Assembly: GCA_000151295.1 (NCBI GenBank)
Contig: GG745329.1
Span: 1,785,570-1,849,569, forward strand
DNA: 64,000 nucleotides
Direction of reading: 5' to 3'
Source of the DNA: Allomyces macrogynus ATCC 38327
Taxonomy: Eukaryota; Blastocladiomycota; Blastocladiomycetes; Blastocladiales; Blastocladiaceae
The notes beneath the pieces were generated by a model. It worked only from the letters and a program-made list of their open reading frames with translations, had not been told where the DNA came from and searched no databases. How positions within the stretch are numbered: the stretch's first letter is position 1; every line of letters begins with the position of its first letter. A program made the position numbers and the translations under genes. Positions 11,063 to 21,175 of the stretch are shown in pieces.

Positions 11063-13351
11063 CTAGTCCCGCGCCGCCCTCTCGGCGTGCGGCGGGACCG
11101 CGAGCACGCCGACGCGGTACAGGCACACGTACTTATCATGCCCGTGGTGCGAATCAACCACGACCGTGACGCGATCCAGGAGCGGCGCATCGGCATCGAC
11201 CGGAAACACTTGCACGTCCGGCATGCCCTTGTCGACACTGTACGTCCCACTCGCTAGCAGCACGCGCAGCCCCTGCCGGTCGGCCGCGGGCGGCGGCACA
11301 AGCGGTCCCGGCACAACGTGCGCGCCCGCCGCGGGCGTCGCCGGGTCGACGACGCGACCGTAGACGCGGAACGCGCGCGGCGCCGACGCCGTCGATGCGT
11401 CGAGCGCGTGCGCAATGGCGATCGATGCGGGGCGCACGGGCCGCGCGAGGTGTACGGTGAGTCGCGGGAGGGTGGCGAGGTCGGCCAGGTCGAGAACACG
11501 CGGCGCGAGAGAAATATCCGCAGCAGGTGCGGGCGCGCGCGTCGCCCAGCACTGGCCCGCGTCCAAGCTCGGGTGCAGCGCGACGGACCGCGGAAAGCCT
11601 GACGTTGAGAACCACGACCCAAGGAATCCGCGCGACGACGGGAACTGGTAGGTCGCCGACGACTCTTCGGACACGGCGCGCGCGCCAAACACGGCCGCGG
11701 CGTAGTCGACGAGCGGCGGGTCCGCGGCGGGCAGGTCCGACACGGAATCGTCAGATGCGGGCAATTCGGGCTCCAAGCGAGTGGGAAGCAACTCCAAGTG
11801 CGCAATCAGCGACTTGGTCTGGTCCTGGAGGGCCGCAACGGCCCGTCTGGTGATCGACAAAGCAACGACTCTATGCGCGTGCGTGTGCGCTCGAGCTGCG
11901 CTGCAATTCGCCTCGCGCACCAGCGACTGGAGGCTTGTCGTGGGGGATGTGGTGTCGTCCTCGACAGGACGAACATCGGGTATCTCGACGGTGGGCGTAT
12001 CTGGCACAGGATCGGCGATGAGCTTCTCGGCCCAGGCACCGGCCGCGCCTAGGGCCGAGTGCACCTGGCCCGACAGGTTGTGCGCATGGTTGGTAATCCC
12101 ATCGACCCGGTCCAGAATCTGGCCCAGCTCGGCCGACTCGTCAATCTCAAACGCGGACGGGTCAAAGTTAGGCAGCGCAGCGATGACGGCAGCGAGTAAA
12201 AAAAACAGTGCGATCCAGCCGACGTGCTGGCGAGCCGTCTCCACCGACTGCTTGACGGCTTTGGTTGCCGACGAGTGCGCGAAAATAACGCCGTCGATGG
12301 CCATGAACCACGCCAAGAGCGCCACATTGCCCACGAGTTGACCGGCGCGAGCCACGAATCCCGGGGTCGCGCGCCCTCGAGGCTGCGTTCGTGATCTCAA
12401 GTTGTAGGGCGACGAGCGACGCGGGGCAATGGACGGTTCCTGCCAAGTCGGTGCGAGCGGCGGGTCGAGCAGACCCGACGACGACGACGTCGAAGCCGAG
12501 GGGGACTTTGGCGAGGCGAGAGCGGAGTCGCTGATGGTCATATCGGCGCGGAACCGGAGCGGCCCGGAATCGCACATGGCGGGTGTCGCCAGGAGCGAGT
12601 ACGACGTGGCAGCGTCGACCATGGCGGGACCACCGCTGATCTCATCATCCAAAAAGGAGGTGTCGGTGTCGTCGACGAGCACAAATTCGCCGTCGTCGCC
12701 ATCCTCGTCGCCCTCGTACTCGTCCTCGGGCGAAATGGGCGGGAACTCATCGTTGTGCGGATCAACCGGCTCTGTCGACAGATCCGGGTAGAGCTTCTGG
12801 TACTGCGAGCGTGGCGACCGACCCGTGCGCTGGTCGGCAGCGGGTACAGCAAGCGGCTCGTCGGCGACCTCGGGGACCGACTCAGCACGTGGCGGGCGTC
12901 GGCGCGGCGCGCGCGGCGGCATGCCGATCCCCGAGACGGGTGGCGCGAGATCGGTGCGGGAAGAAGCAGTAGAAGTGGCGGGTCGCGGGCGTGCGACATC
13001 CGCAGACGCAGCGGCCGACGACGACGAGGCCGCGGGCGGCGGCACGGGTTGCACCGGCTTGTGGAGGATGCTGAACAGATCGAGCGCGCCCGCACGGCGC
13101 GGGAGCCGATCGTCTTGCAGGTTCGGGCCGACACCAGACTGATGCCAGCGCGGACTAGCAAAATTCTGGTCGAGCGTCGACTTCATGGCACGCAGGGGGG
13201 TGCCGGGCCCGGACGGCGGTCTGGACGAGTTTTTGAGCTTGGCGAGAGCGGGCAAGAGGGCAGCGGCAGGCGCCGATTGAGCGGGCTCGTTGCGGTTGCC
13301 GGACATGGCCACGAGCGGGGCGCGGCGTGTTGCGGGATCGCTGCCGTTCAT
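11063..13351 (-). CDS. SUN-domain protein of the nuclear envelope (LINC complex)
   Basis: Single exon of 762 residues starting at the ATG 13351-13349. The N-terminal half is disordered and Ser/Pro/Asp-rich, including the acidic EDEYEGDEDGDDGEF. One clear membrane helix (HVGWIALFFLLAAVIAALP) lies near residue 390 and is followed by a heptad-like luminal segment. The C-terminus is a SUN domain (about residues 550-760): DYAAAVFGARAV, FPRSVALHPSLDAGQCWA, LTVHLARPVRPASIAIAH with APRAFRVYGR, then GTYSVD, QVFPVD and the diagnostic end DSHHGHDKYVCLYRVGVLA. SUN proteins sit in the inner nuclear membrane and bind KASH peptides in the perinuclear space, coupling the nucleus to the cytoskeleton. In zoospores this may matter for nucleus-basal body attachment (inference). 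The orthology group (Sad1/SUN1-like) is not resolved. Confidence 0.88.
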   Translation of the reverse strand: MNGSDPATRRAPLVAMSGNRNEPAQSAPAAALLPALAKLKNSSRPPSGPGTPLRAMKSTLDQNFASPRWHQSGVGPNLQDDRLPRRAGALDLFSILHKPVQPVPPPAASSSSAAASADVARPRPATSTASSRTDLAPPVSGIGMPPRAPRRRPPRAESVPEVADEPLAVPAADQRTGRSPRSQYQKLYPDLSTEPVDPHNDEFPPISPEDEYEGDEDGDDGEFVLVDDTDTSFLDDEISGGPAMVDAATSYSLLATPAMCDSGPLRFRADMTISDSALASPKSPSASTSSSSGLLDPPLAPTWQEPSIAPRRSSPYNLRSRTQPRGRATPGFVARAGQLVGNVALLAWFMAIDGVIFAHSSATKAVKQSVETARQHVGWIALFFLLAAVIAALPNFDPSAFEIDESAELGQILDRVDGITNHAHNLSGQVHSALGAAGAWAEKLIADPVPDTPTVEIPDVRPVEDDTTSPTTSLQSLVREANCSAARAHTHAHRVVALSITRRAVAALQDQTKSLIAHLELLPTRLEPELPASDDSVSDLPAADPPLVDYAAAVFGARAVSEESSATYQFPSSRGFLGSWFSTSGFPRSVALHPSLDAGQCWATRAPAPAADISLAPRVLDLADLATLPRLTVHLARPVRPASIAIAHALDASTASAPRAFRVYGRVVDPATPAAGAHVVPGPLVPPPAADRQGLRVLLASGTYSVDKGMPDVQVFPVDADAPLLDRVTVVVDSHHGHDKYVCLYRVGVLAVPPHAERAARD

Positions 13352-16300
13352 GGGACAGGGCGGGGGAGCGAGGGGGTGTGCGCGCGTTCGCGGGCAGAAC
13401 TCTGCAGGTGAGGGCGACGCTGGTCGAATCTAGCGCGGTGCGCCAAGTGGCGGGAACGAGGCGCTCGCGGTGCAGTCGGGATCGTCTGTGGGCGGTGCAG
13501 CAACGTGGTCGGGGCGGTGGTGGTGGTGGCAGCAGCGCCCGTGCCGGTGTGTTGAGGAGGCGGCGCCTCAGCTTGAGTGAACAAGCTGCCGTCCCTGTCG
13601 TTGGCGCGTGCCGCTCGCACTCGCCACCAACCCTGCCGCTGATGCGCGTCTCGCGCCAGTCTCGCAACCTGTTTGTACGCAGACCAACGCAAGCATCGCG
13701 TTCTTTCTGCAGTCCACGAGTCATTCTCGCCCGCGGGTAGTGGCGTCGCCACGGCAATTCGCGTTGAGCCCGACGCCGCGCGCGACGACAGCGCCGCCAG
13801 CGACTGTCCTGCCTGCTCTGCTTCCCCATCCAGTACCCCATCTTCCCCGTCCTCTTCGTCGCCCTCGACAGGCCCCTCCAGCCCGAGTCCCTCCCCCCTC
13901 CAGTCTTCAGACCCGGACGTGTGCTGTCGTCGCGTTGGCAGGGCAGGCAAGTCCCCAAACCTACCACCGCTCCCGGGCCGCATCGACTTGGCCGACCCAA
14001 GCCGCGGCTCGCGAAAGCGGGCCGACGGCGACGTCGACTTGGCGGCACTCCTCGCGTCCACTCTGCTCATCGACGCGTCCAGAATCGCGGCGACGCTTGC
14101 GGCCGCGCTCCGAACCAGGCCACCGCTCGTTGTCGTCGTCGCTGCACTCGGTGCGCCATTGCCCCCACTCGGTGCGCCCACGCCGACTGTCGGCAGCGAA
14201 ATCCCGCGCTTTGCCATTTCACGGCGCTTCTCAAAGTAGACGGCCTTGCCCTCGGCCAACTCGCGGTCGAGCCCCGCGAGCGTGTACTTGTGCTCCTTGA
14301 TCTGCGCGCGATGCATGTCGAGCTCCGTGCGCATATGCTTGAGCTTGGCTGTGCGCGCCTTGAGCGCCTGCTCCATGGCGGCCAGCTGCTCGAGCACTTC
14401 AGGCCCGACCTGCCGGCTCTGAATTTCCTTGAGCTGCAAGTAGGTCGCCTCGCGCGCGTGAATCTCGGCCTCCTTGATCTGGTCCTCGCTCGCCTTGGCA
14501 ATCAGCGTGCGCTGCAGCGTGTGCAGCAACTGAATCGTCTCGAGCTGGCCCGGATCGGACCCTTCGAGGCGCCGCCACCGGTGAATGTTGACGGGCTTTT
14601 GAATCTCGTCGGAGAGCACCTTTATGTGGCCCTGTTCCTCGAGCAGCTCGGCCTTGAGCTGGTGCACGGCCTGCTTGAGCGACCCGTGGTCACGCGTCTG
14701 CAGCTCGAGCAGCCGCTGTTCCGTGACGAGCGCGCGGATCTCGGCCTCGAGCGCCGTCAGCTGCTGCTTCTTTTGCATGTAGTGCTTTTGTGACCGCAGC
14801 AGCGCGTACTGGTGCGCCTTGATCGCGTCGTAGACGTGCAGCAAGTCGGCGTCCTGCTTGATGAGCTGCGCCGAGAGCCGGTCGCGTTCCGAGACAACGA
14901 GCGCCATCGAGTGCTCTTGCTTTTGCTTTTCGCCCTCGGCCTCCTTGACAAACTGGCTGAGCCGGTTCTCCTCGGCGACTTGCGATCGTACATAGACTTG
15001 CGCAAGCTCGTTCTGGTGCTTTAAGTTGCGCGTTTCGTTGTCGATGGCCTCGATTTCCTTGTGCAGCTTGTCCTGGTCGGCAATCTCGCGCGCGAGCTGG
15101 TCCTGCTTGAGCTGGAGCTCCTCTTTGAGTCCGTTGATTTGGAAATTCATGACCTTGAGCTGCCGCCGCATCTCGGCAATCTCGTGCTGCGACTCGACCA
15201 GGTTCTTGGCGTGCAAGTTGCGGTCAGATTGCACCGTCTCGTACAGGTTCTGCTGGTACTTGAGCTTGGTCTCCGAGTCGACAACTTGCCGTTTCAAGCT
15301 GAACGCCTCGGTCTCGCGCTTCTTGATGTGCCCGAGCAGCGCGGCGACCTGTTCCTGGACCGCAGCAATCTTGGTCTCGTACGCGTGCTTGTCCTCTTCG
15401 AGCGCAGCGAGCGACTTTTCGAGTTTGGCAATCACGCGCTGCGACTGCGCCTGGTCCTGCTCGAAATTGAGCCGCGTCTGCTGCAGCAAAAACGACAGGT
15501 GCTGCTCGCGCTCCGTCTCAGTGGCGAGCTTCTTGTAGTTTTGCTCGACGAGCGTTTTTTCGCGCGTCAAGTCCTCGATCGTCTTTTTGCTCTTGTCGAT
15601 ATCGGCCTTGATCTGGTCCATGGCGCGATACGTCGCCTCATTCTCGGCGGCCAAAGTCCGCACCGTCGACTCGGCCTCGTTCTTTTTCGCCTCGAGCGCA
15701 CGAATCTTCTTTTGCAGCCCGTCGTGCACCTTGGTGTTTTTCGCCAAGTCGTCCCCGACTTTCGCCAAATCGACCTCGCGCTTGCGCAATTCCTTGAGAA
15801 TGCCATTGTTGTCCTCGACGAGCGCGTTGGTCACCAAAATCTGCTCGTCACACTCAGCGCGGTACTTGTCGGCCTTGGTCACGAGCGCCTCGTGGTCGCG
15901 CGCAAGCTTGTCGAGCATCTGCTTTTGTGTCTTGGCCTGGTTCTGCAAGAGCGCAATATCGTCGATGGCGCGGTTCACATGGTCCTGCTTTTGCTTGACC
16001 TCGGCAATCTTGACCGAGACCACGTCGCGCATGTCGCGCAAATCGGCCTCGAGGTTCTCTTTGTTGCGCAGTTCCGCATCCACGTCCATTTTGCGCGCCG
16101 CGACCTTTTCCTTGAGTAAATGAATATCGGCATCCAGTAACCGCCGCTCAGCGTCCAAGTGCCGCGTCGTGTCGGCCATATCCGCGACGCGCGCGCGCAA
16201 GTGCGCGATCCGTTCGAGCTCCATATCCAAGTCCTTGAGCGCCTCTTCCTTGACCTTGACGAGATCGTTGATCGTGCGTTCCTGCGCGGCCGAGAGCCCG

Positions 16301-16988
16301 ACGCCTTGCGCAACCGTCGCGCGCAATCATTCACCTCGATGCGCAACTGCCGCAATTCATCCTTCGACTTATCCTCCTTGACCCTCGCCGACTCCAAAAA
16401 CTCGTTGGCGCGCTTAATCTGCCCGCGCAGAGTGCGAATCGTCGCCTCGTCGTGCGACGTCGACTCCGAGAGCACTTTGGCCGTGTGCACGTTCTCGTGG
16501 AACGCGCGGTGCATGTGCGCGTACTGGTCGAACAGCCGGCAGCCCGTCATGACCGATCGCACCAGCGACCGGTGCAGCTTTTCGTACTCGACGCGGAATT
16601 TGGCCAGCGTGTCGTCGTCGCCCGCAACGTCGGCGAGCGTCGCGCGAAACTCGCCCTCGGCCGTCGCGAGCAAAGCTTCGATTCGAGCCTTTTCGTCGGC
16701 ACCGGGGACGGGTGGGATGATGGCCGCGGTGCTGCTGGGGATCGGCGAGGGGGACGTGCCGCCGGGGTGCAGACTGCCGCGGTGCGCAGGCGACGGCGGG
16801 AAAGTCCCGCCGCCGGTGGGGGCCGTTGGCGCGGTGGTACTGGCATCGATGTTGAGTTTCGTGGGCGAGGTGCGGGCGCTGGCGTCGGGCGAGGGCGCTT
16901 GTGCAATATCGGGTGCAGCGGGCGGGCCACCGGTCGGTGCCGCCGGCGCGGCGGTTGCGCCGGTGGACGTTGATGGTGCCGGGTCCAT
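13348..16988 (-). CDS. CFAP58: CFAP58 (CCDC147) coiled-coil flagellar protein, with one frame break
   Basis: CFAP58 is a conserved long coiled-coil axonemal protein needed for flagellar assembly and motility. The start is the ATG 16988-16986. A disordered Ala/Pro/Thr-rich head (about 95 residues) precedes FRATLADVAGDDDTLAKFRVEYEKLHRSLV-type sequence matching the CFAP58 N-terminus. The body is continuous heptad coil with family hallmarks: SETKLKYQQNLYETVQSDRN, HAKNLVESQHEIAEMRRQLK, PVNIHRWRRLEGSDP, IQLLHTLQRTLIAK. At 16325-16327 the frame must shift by one base (AA where AAA is expected), since conserved sequence continues on both sides. Conserved sequence ends near 14220. The frame then stays open through a low-complexity tail to a TGA at 13348-13350 that overlaps the SUN ATG, so the true C-terminus is probably earlier or reached through an unseen splice. 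The human protein has about 870 residues. Confidence 0.87.
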
Positions 16989-17066
16989 GATGCAGGGCGC
17001 GTGGAATGCAGCGAGTGGCGCGCTGGCGTTGTGAGTGTGGTGAAGTTGGGCTGAATGTCGCAGGTG

Positions 17067-17091
17067 TTTTTTTTTTTTTTTTTTTTTTTTT
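17067..17091 (+). repeat. Poly-T homopolymer (25 nt)
   Basis: Twenty-five T bases on the plus strand, i.e. A25 upstream of the CFAP58 start on its own strand (about 80 bp from the ATG). It could be a nucleosome-excluding promoter tract or part of the 5' UTR. Confidence 0.9.
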
Positions 17092-17337
17092 GGTGATCAA
17101 CGACAAACGTGACCGCGATTTGCCAAGCAGCCCCCAAGCAGATGGTGGACGCTGTCGTCCTGACACACGAACACCTGCAGCCTGCCGCCCGCACAAAATC
17201 AAGGCAGCACCAACCAAACCATGGAAAACAGAACCGCCACAAAGTCCTCTATTTTGTCCGTCCAGGCGCGTCCTCCTCTGCTGCCCCCCAAGTCGTTTCC
17301 GTCTTGTGTTGTCCCCTCTCCTGTTCCTCGATCCACC

Positions 17338-18456
17338 TTAGTCCGGGAACCGCAGCTGATCGGTCGACGCAGGCAGCGGCACGTCCGGCGCGGCATCTTC
17401 GACCGCGGCCAGCACCGACGCCTCAATCGCCAACGAGTATGTCGACGGCGGCAACGGCGTCTTGACGGCGGACCGCGCGACTTCGGCGGTCGCTGGACGA
17501 GGGCGCACGACCGGTTCAACGGTATCGACGTCATTCTGCGCAATCTTGCCGTTACTGCGCGCCACGTCCGCCGACGCCGGCCGCGGCGCCGTGGCAGCAA
17601 TTGAGTAAGTCGACGGCGGCAACGCCGCCCTGACTGCCACGCGATCTGCGTCGTGCGGCACATTTGCCTCACTATCCACGGCCGCAAGCGAGTACATGGA
17701 TGGTGGTAGTGGTGTCTTGACCGCCGTCCGCGCCACCACGTCCGCCGACGCGGGCAATGGCGTGCGGATCGCCGCGCGCGCAGAGATATCGGCCGACGAC
17801 GGGAGCGGGACGCGCGCCGGGTCGATTCTCGACGCGGATTGCCGCACATTCGCGGACCACGGGCGCGGGCTCGTCGTGCTGGGCCGCGGGAGAAGCGGGA
17901 TGGTTGCGGGCACCACGTCGTCGGTTGCGGGCTGAACGGGGGTCGGCGCTGGTGCGGGGGTCGGGGTCGGGGTCGGCACGGCGGCGAACTTAGTTGTGGA
18001 GGACGCGCTGGGAGAGGTGACAGCGACGGAGGTCTGCTGCGGCGCCGCGAGGGGACGGGCGGGACCGAGGTCGCGCCCGGACGCGGAGATTTTGTAGTTC
18101 TTGTACCCCTCGAACGTGCTTGTTGGCAGCGCGGCGTCGTCGATGGCGGCCTCGGTGACTAGGGCGACCGGACGCATCAGTCCGAGGAACGGCAGAACAG
18201 TCGAGCGGATCAGAGAATAATACCCGGCTCGGCGTCAGGCTTGACGCCATTCTTGGCCGGCGGACCCGTGCCCGTCTTCTCTTCGGGGCCCACAGCACTC
18301 TGCTGGGTGGCCTTGGACGCACCGCATCCCTATAGCGGCATGGTATCGAGGTTGCTGATCAATATGGGCTCGTGTATGCGGACGTAGGTGGAGTCGTCCG
18401 GGGGCAGCCCCACTCGCGGGGCCAGGCTGCGGCATGACAGGGCACGCACGGACCAT
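17338..18456 (-). CDS. Unknown repeat protein with predicted myristoyl/palmitoyl N-terminus (MGCGASK)
   Basis: Three-exon model giving 309 residues. Exon 1 is only the start codon (18456-18454), followed directly by a donor GTCCGT. After a 124-nt intron (18453-18330, ending CTATAG), exon 2 (18329-18224) opens with GCGASK. Exon 3 begins at 18158 after a 65-nt intron (GTATTA...CCCTAG) and stops at 17338. Phases agree at both joins and convert two out-of-frame ORFs into one protein. The resulting N-terminus MGCGASK carries Gly2 and Cys3 and matches the consensus for N-myristoylation plus palmitoylation, implying a peripheral membrane (often flagellar membrane) location. The body has at least four degenerate repeats around TPLPPSTYSLA, separated by Ala/Val/Asp-rich spacers. 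No catalytic domain is seen. I do not recognise the family. The start-codon exon is inferred from splice signals and needs transcript support. Confidence 0.55.
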
Positions 18457-19023
18457 GGCGCCGATCAAGTTGTGGGAAACGGGTGCGGCGGGGTGCGAAG
18501 AGCGGCTGCAGCAAGCAGGGCGCAGACGAGGATGGTACAGCGTTGGCGATTGGCATGCAGCGTGTGCAGCGAGAGAATTGGCGAGGCGAGACGAGTACGG
18601 GCCGCGGGCAGGTACTCAATTCTGGCTGGACGGGTCCTTGGTGCTACCAGTCGGCAGTCGGTGGAGCAGACGGAGCAGATCAGAGTGCGAAGAGGAGACC
18701 AACCATTCGACCAGATCAAGGGAAATCAAGTTGTATAACGACACGTGACCGCGTTCTGGCTCTGCCGCCAACCCGACAGTGTTCTTGGCTCTAAGCGGCT
18801 CTCAGCTCTCTCTTCGTCGGCCCTCTCGGCGATCCTCTCGTCGTGGGTCTCTGCATCTCCTGCTCGCTTCCTGAGAGCGAAACGACATGCGAAACATGAC
18901 GGCACACGGCAAACATGCAATGGAATGCACAGACAAAAGCGATCCGGCCCTCCTCTCAACTTGGCGCGCAATTCGAACCCTCCAAAAACAAAAAAAAGAC
19001 GAATAGCACGTCCAGCCGTCGCT
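18457..19023. other. Intergenic, no gene seen
   Basis: This lies between the start of the MGCGASK gene and the 3' end of the acyltransferase gene, both on the minus strand. Only short ORFs without motifs are present. It should include the promoter of the former and the terminator region of the latter; an A-rich stretch lies near 18988-19005. Confidence 0.4.
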
Positions 19024-20607
19024 TTACTGCGTCTTTTTGGCCGCCGACACGCCCCCGCGCTTCGGGCCCGGGACAATAAACGTGATGAGCAGCACCACGA
19101 CCACGGCAATGTGGCCGACCCAGTAGAGCGCGTTGAAAGCCTGCCAGATGGCCTGGAACGTGAGCAAATCAAATCCGAGCGCCGCATAGTACAGCGCCGA
19201 GGTCGTGAGCAGCCAGCACGTCACGTTCACGAGCACGCGCCCCGCGGCCGACGCGCTGAGTGCCTTGACGAGCGGCGCGACGGTGCGCGTCAGCCGTCTC
19301 TCGGCCTCCATGTCGACAAACTCGAGCGCAAACGCAAACGCGTAGCCCGGGTGGAACCCGTGCCAGATGGCGAGGAACGAGAGCGTGCCGAGCGCCGACA
19401 ATTGCTTGTTGCCCAGAAATTTGAGCCGCTTGAACAGGTAGAGCTTGGCCCAGTGGTTGGTGTTGATGTTGAAGTGCGCAATGATTTGGCCCAGCGACGT
19501 CGCCGACTCGAACGCCCATGCGCGAATGTTGCTCAGACCCGTCCACCGCGCCGTTTGGCCGTCGGGGTAGAGACCGTCAAACGAGAGGCCCGACAGCGCG
19601 CACGACCCGTCGGTCAGCAGCCAGATGCCAACGTACTTGGTGAGCGCCGTCTTGCCGCACCACCACGCCAGGTAGAGCCGCTCGTAGTAGGGCGCGGTCG
19701 CGAATTCGGGCGCGAGCACGACCGACGAAGTAAAGTACATTTGCAGCACCTGCGTCACGCCGAGGTAGAGCAGGGCCTTAGCAAAGGTCTTGGCCGCGTA
19801 GCCGGCACTCGACTTGAGCAGCGTCTTGACAGGCACATTCACGGGCACAGCCTCCTTGGCACCCATGGGCACGTAGGTCGCAAACAGGTCGAGCGAGAGG
19901 TACTTGCGGTAGAGCGCAAACGAAAACTGCGGGCCGACGAGGAACGAGCCCGTGAAGTAGGCGAACCCGAGTGTCTCAAGGTACGACGGCACGTGTACGA
20001 GCGACAGGTCACCAGCCCACGCGGTCGGGACCCGCGTGTCCTCGGTCACGACGCGTGCCGGCGGAGTCGCGGCCGTGGGCTTGGCTTGGGCACTCTTGGC
20101 GCCCTTGACGTCGGTGCCCGAATCCGACGTGGTACGCGACGTGGCCGGGGGCTTGGTAGCGAGGTGCTTGGCGCCGTCGGCCCAGTCAAACGCGAACCCG
20201 ATCATGCGCAGCGTCAAGACCGACTGCGGCGTGGTCCAGTTGATGTCGTACGACTCGGACGCGTGGAAGTAGTAGGCGATCAGCAGGTAGGCGAAGTTGA
20301 AGATGAACGAGGCCGCGGCCACGAGCCAGCGCGACTTGGGCGGCACGCGCAGGACCTCGCCGAGCTTGCACAGCGTCCATGTCGTGGAGATGGTCGCGAG
20401 CGAGTGCACAAGGTCGGTGCCGCAGAAAAAGGAGGCAATCGCGAGCCCGAGGACCACGTTGACGGCGTTGCGCGTCGACGCGCCGACTTTGGGCGTAAGC
20501 AGCGCACGCTGCACGAGCGCGGCCGGGTAGGCGGCGAGCACAGCGAGCAGCAGGCGCAACGTCGGCTCGGGGATGCCCGACGCGTCGGCGAGGGCGTGTA
20601 CGACCAT
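19024..20607 (-). CDS. LPCAT3: Lysophospholipid acyltransferase, MBOAT5/LPCAT3 type
   Basis: Single exon, 527 residues from the ATG at 20607-20605; the frame is open further upstream but from non-ATG codons only. This ER membrane enzyme of the MBOAT superfamily transfers acyl chains from acyl-CoA to lysophosphatidylcholine and related lysolipids (Lands cycle). Diagnostic sequence is the block FNINTNHWAKLYLFKRLKFL (conserved Asn) followed by LGTLSFLAIWHGFHPGY with the catalytic His, nearly the LPCAT3/MBOAT5 pattern. About eight to ten hydrophobic segments are visible, e.g. LRLLLAVLAAYPAALV, VNVVLGLAIASFFCG and IAVVVVLLITFIVPG. The C-terminus KKTQ fits a KKxx ER-retrieval signal. An Ala/Thr/Lys-rich insert (about residues 150-200) interrupts the N-terminal half. 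Substrate preference cannot be read from sequence. Confidence 0.88.
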   Translation of the reverse strand: MVVHALADASGIPEPTLRLLLAVLAAYPAALVQRALLTPKVGASTRNAVNVVLGLAIASFFCGTDLVHSLATISTTWTLCKLGEVLRVPPKSRWLVAAASFIFNFAYLLIAYYFHASESYDINWTTPQSVLTLRMIGFAFDWADGAKHLATKPPATSRTTSDSGTDVKGAKSAQAKPTAATPPARVVTEDTRVPTAWAGDLSLVHVPSYLETLGFAYFTGSFLVGPQFSFALYRKYLSLDLFATYVPMGAKEAVPVNVPVKTLLKSSAGYAAKTFAKALLYLGVTQVLQMYFTSSVVLAPEFATAPYYERLYLAWWCGKTALTKYVGIWLLTDGSCALSGLSFDGLYPDGQTARWTGLSNIRAWAFESATSLGQIIAHFNINTNHWAKLYLFKRLKFLGNKQLSALGTLSFLAIWHGFHPGYAFAFALEFVDMEAERRLTRTVAPLVKALSASAAGRVLVNVTCWLLTTSALYYAALGFDLLTFQAIWQAFNALYWVGHIAVVVVLLITFIVPGPKRGGVSAAKKTQ

Positions 20608-21175
20608 GATGGTTGGGCGCGTGCGGACAGGGCAAGGAGAAAGAAGAATTTGGGGGTGCGGTTGGGCGAGACGAGGGAGATCAGAGGCGCTGCAGGCCAC
20701 GGATCGCGGGGAGAGCGCAGAGTGGAGGCGCCGGGGCTCACACTATGCGTGCAGAGATTGCGGGCCACGGGGCTCGTCGCCGTCGCCGTCGTCGGTCGTG
20801 GCCGGCTGTCCTCGTTCGCCGGCTGTCGCCATAAATACGGAGTTTCCTGCCAGCGCGGAGGACCGCTTTGCTTGGAATGATCACAAATCACGTGGGTCGC
20901 GACCAAAACAACCCTTTGCACCCTTGCGCCAGCATCTGCGGAAAGACGTTCAGGTGCGAGGGGGTGCGAGGGGGCGCGAGCGTGTGGCGACGGTGTTCCG
21001 TTCGACGACGATGAGCGGACGGTGGTGGAGAGTGGTCACACCAACGTGGGTGCAACACTGACTGCTGGCCAGCACGCGATCAACAACTGACCACGAACAA
21101 CATGAAAACGACGACAACAAACGATGCTGTTCTGTACATAAGATTCCTCGGCACATGCTCCACCCGCCTGCTTGT
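20608..21175. other. Intergenic, no gene seen
   Basis: This lies between the acyltransferase start and the b5 reductase stop (both minus strand). It should hold the acyltransferase promoter and the 3' end of the reductase transcript. No coding or RNA feature is recognised. Confidence 0.4.

Noticed and set aside
15061..16119. 352-codon plus-strand ORF, Leu-rich
   Set aside because: Exact antisense of the CFAP58 coiled coil; the leucines come from reading Glu/Lys codons backwards.
16322..16988. Separate small gene upstream of the long coiled coil
   Set aside because: It is the CFAP58 N-terminus; conserved sequence bridges the frame break at 16325.
18745..20880. 711-codon plus-strand ORF
   Set aside because: It lies antisense to the clear LPCAT3-type gene; its Arg/His/Glu-rich, motif-free translation is a typical GC-rich shadow.
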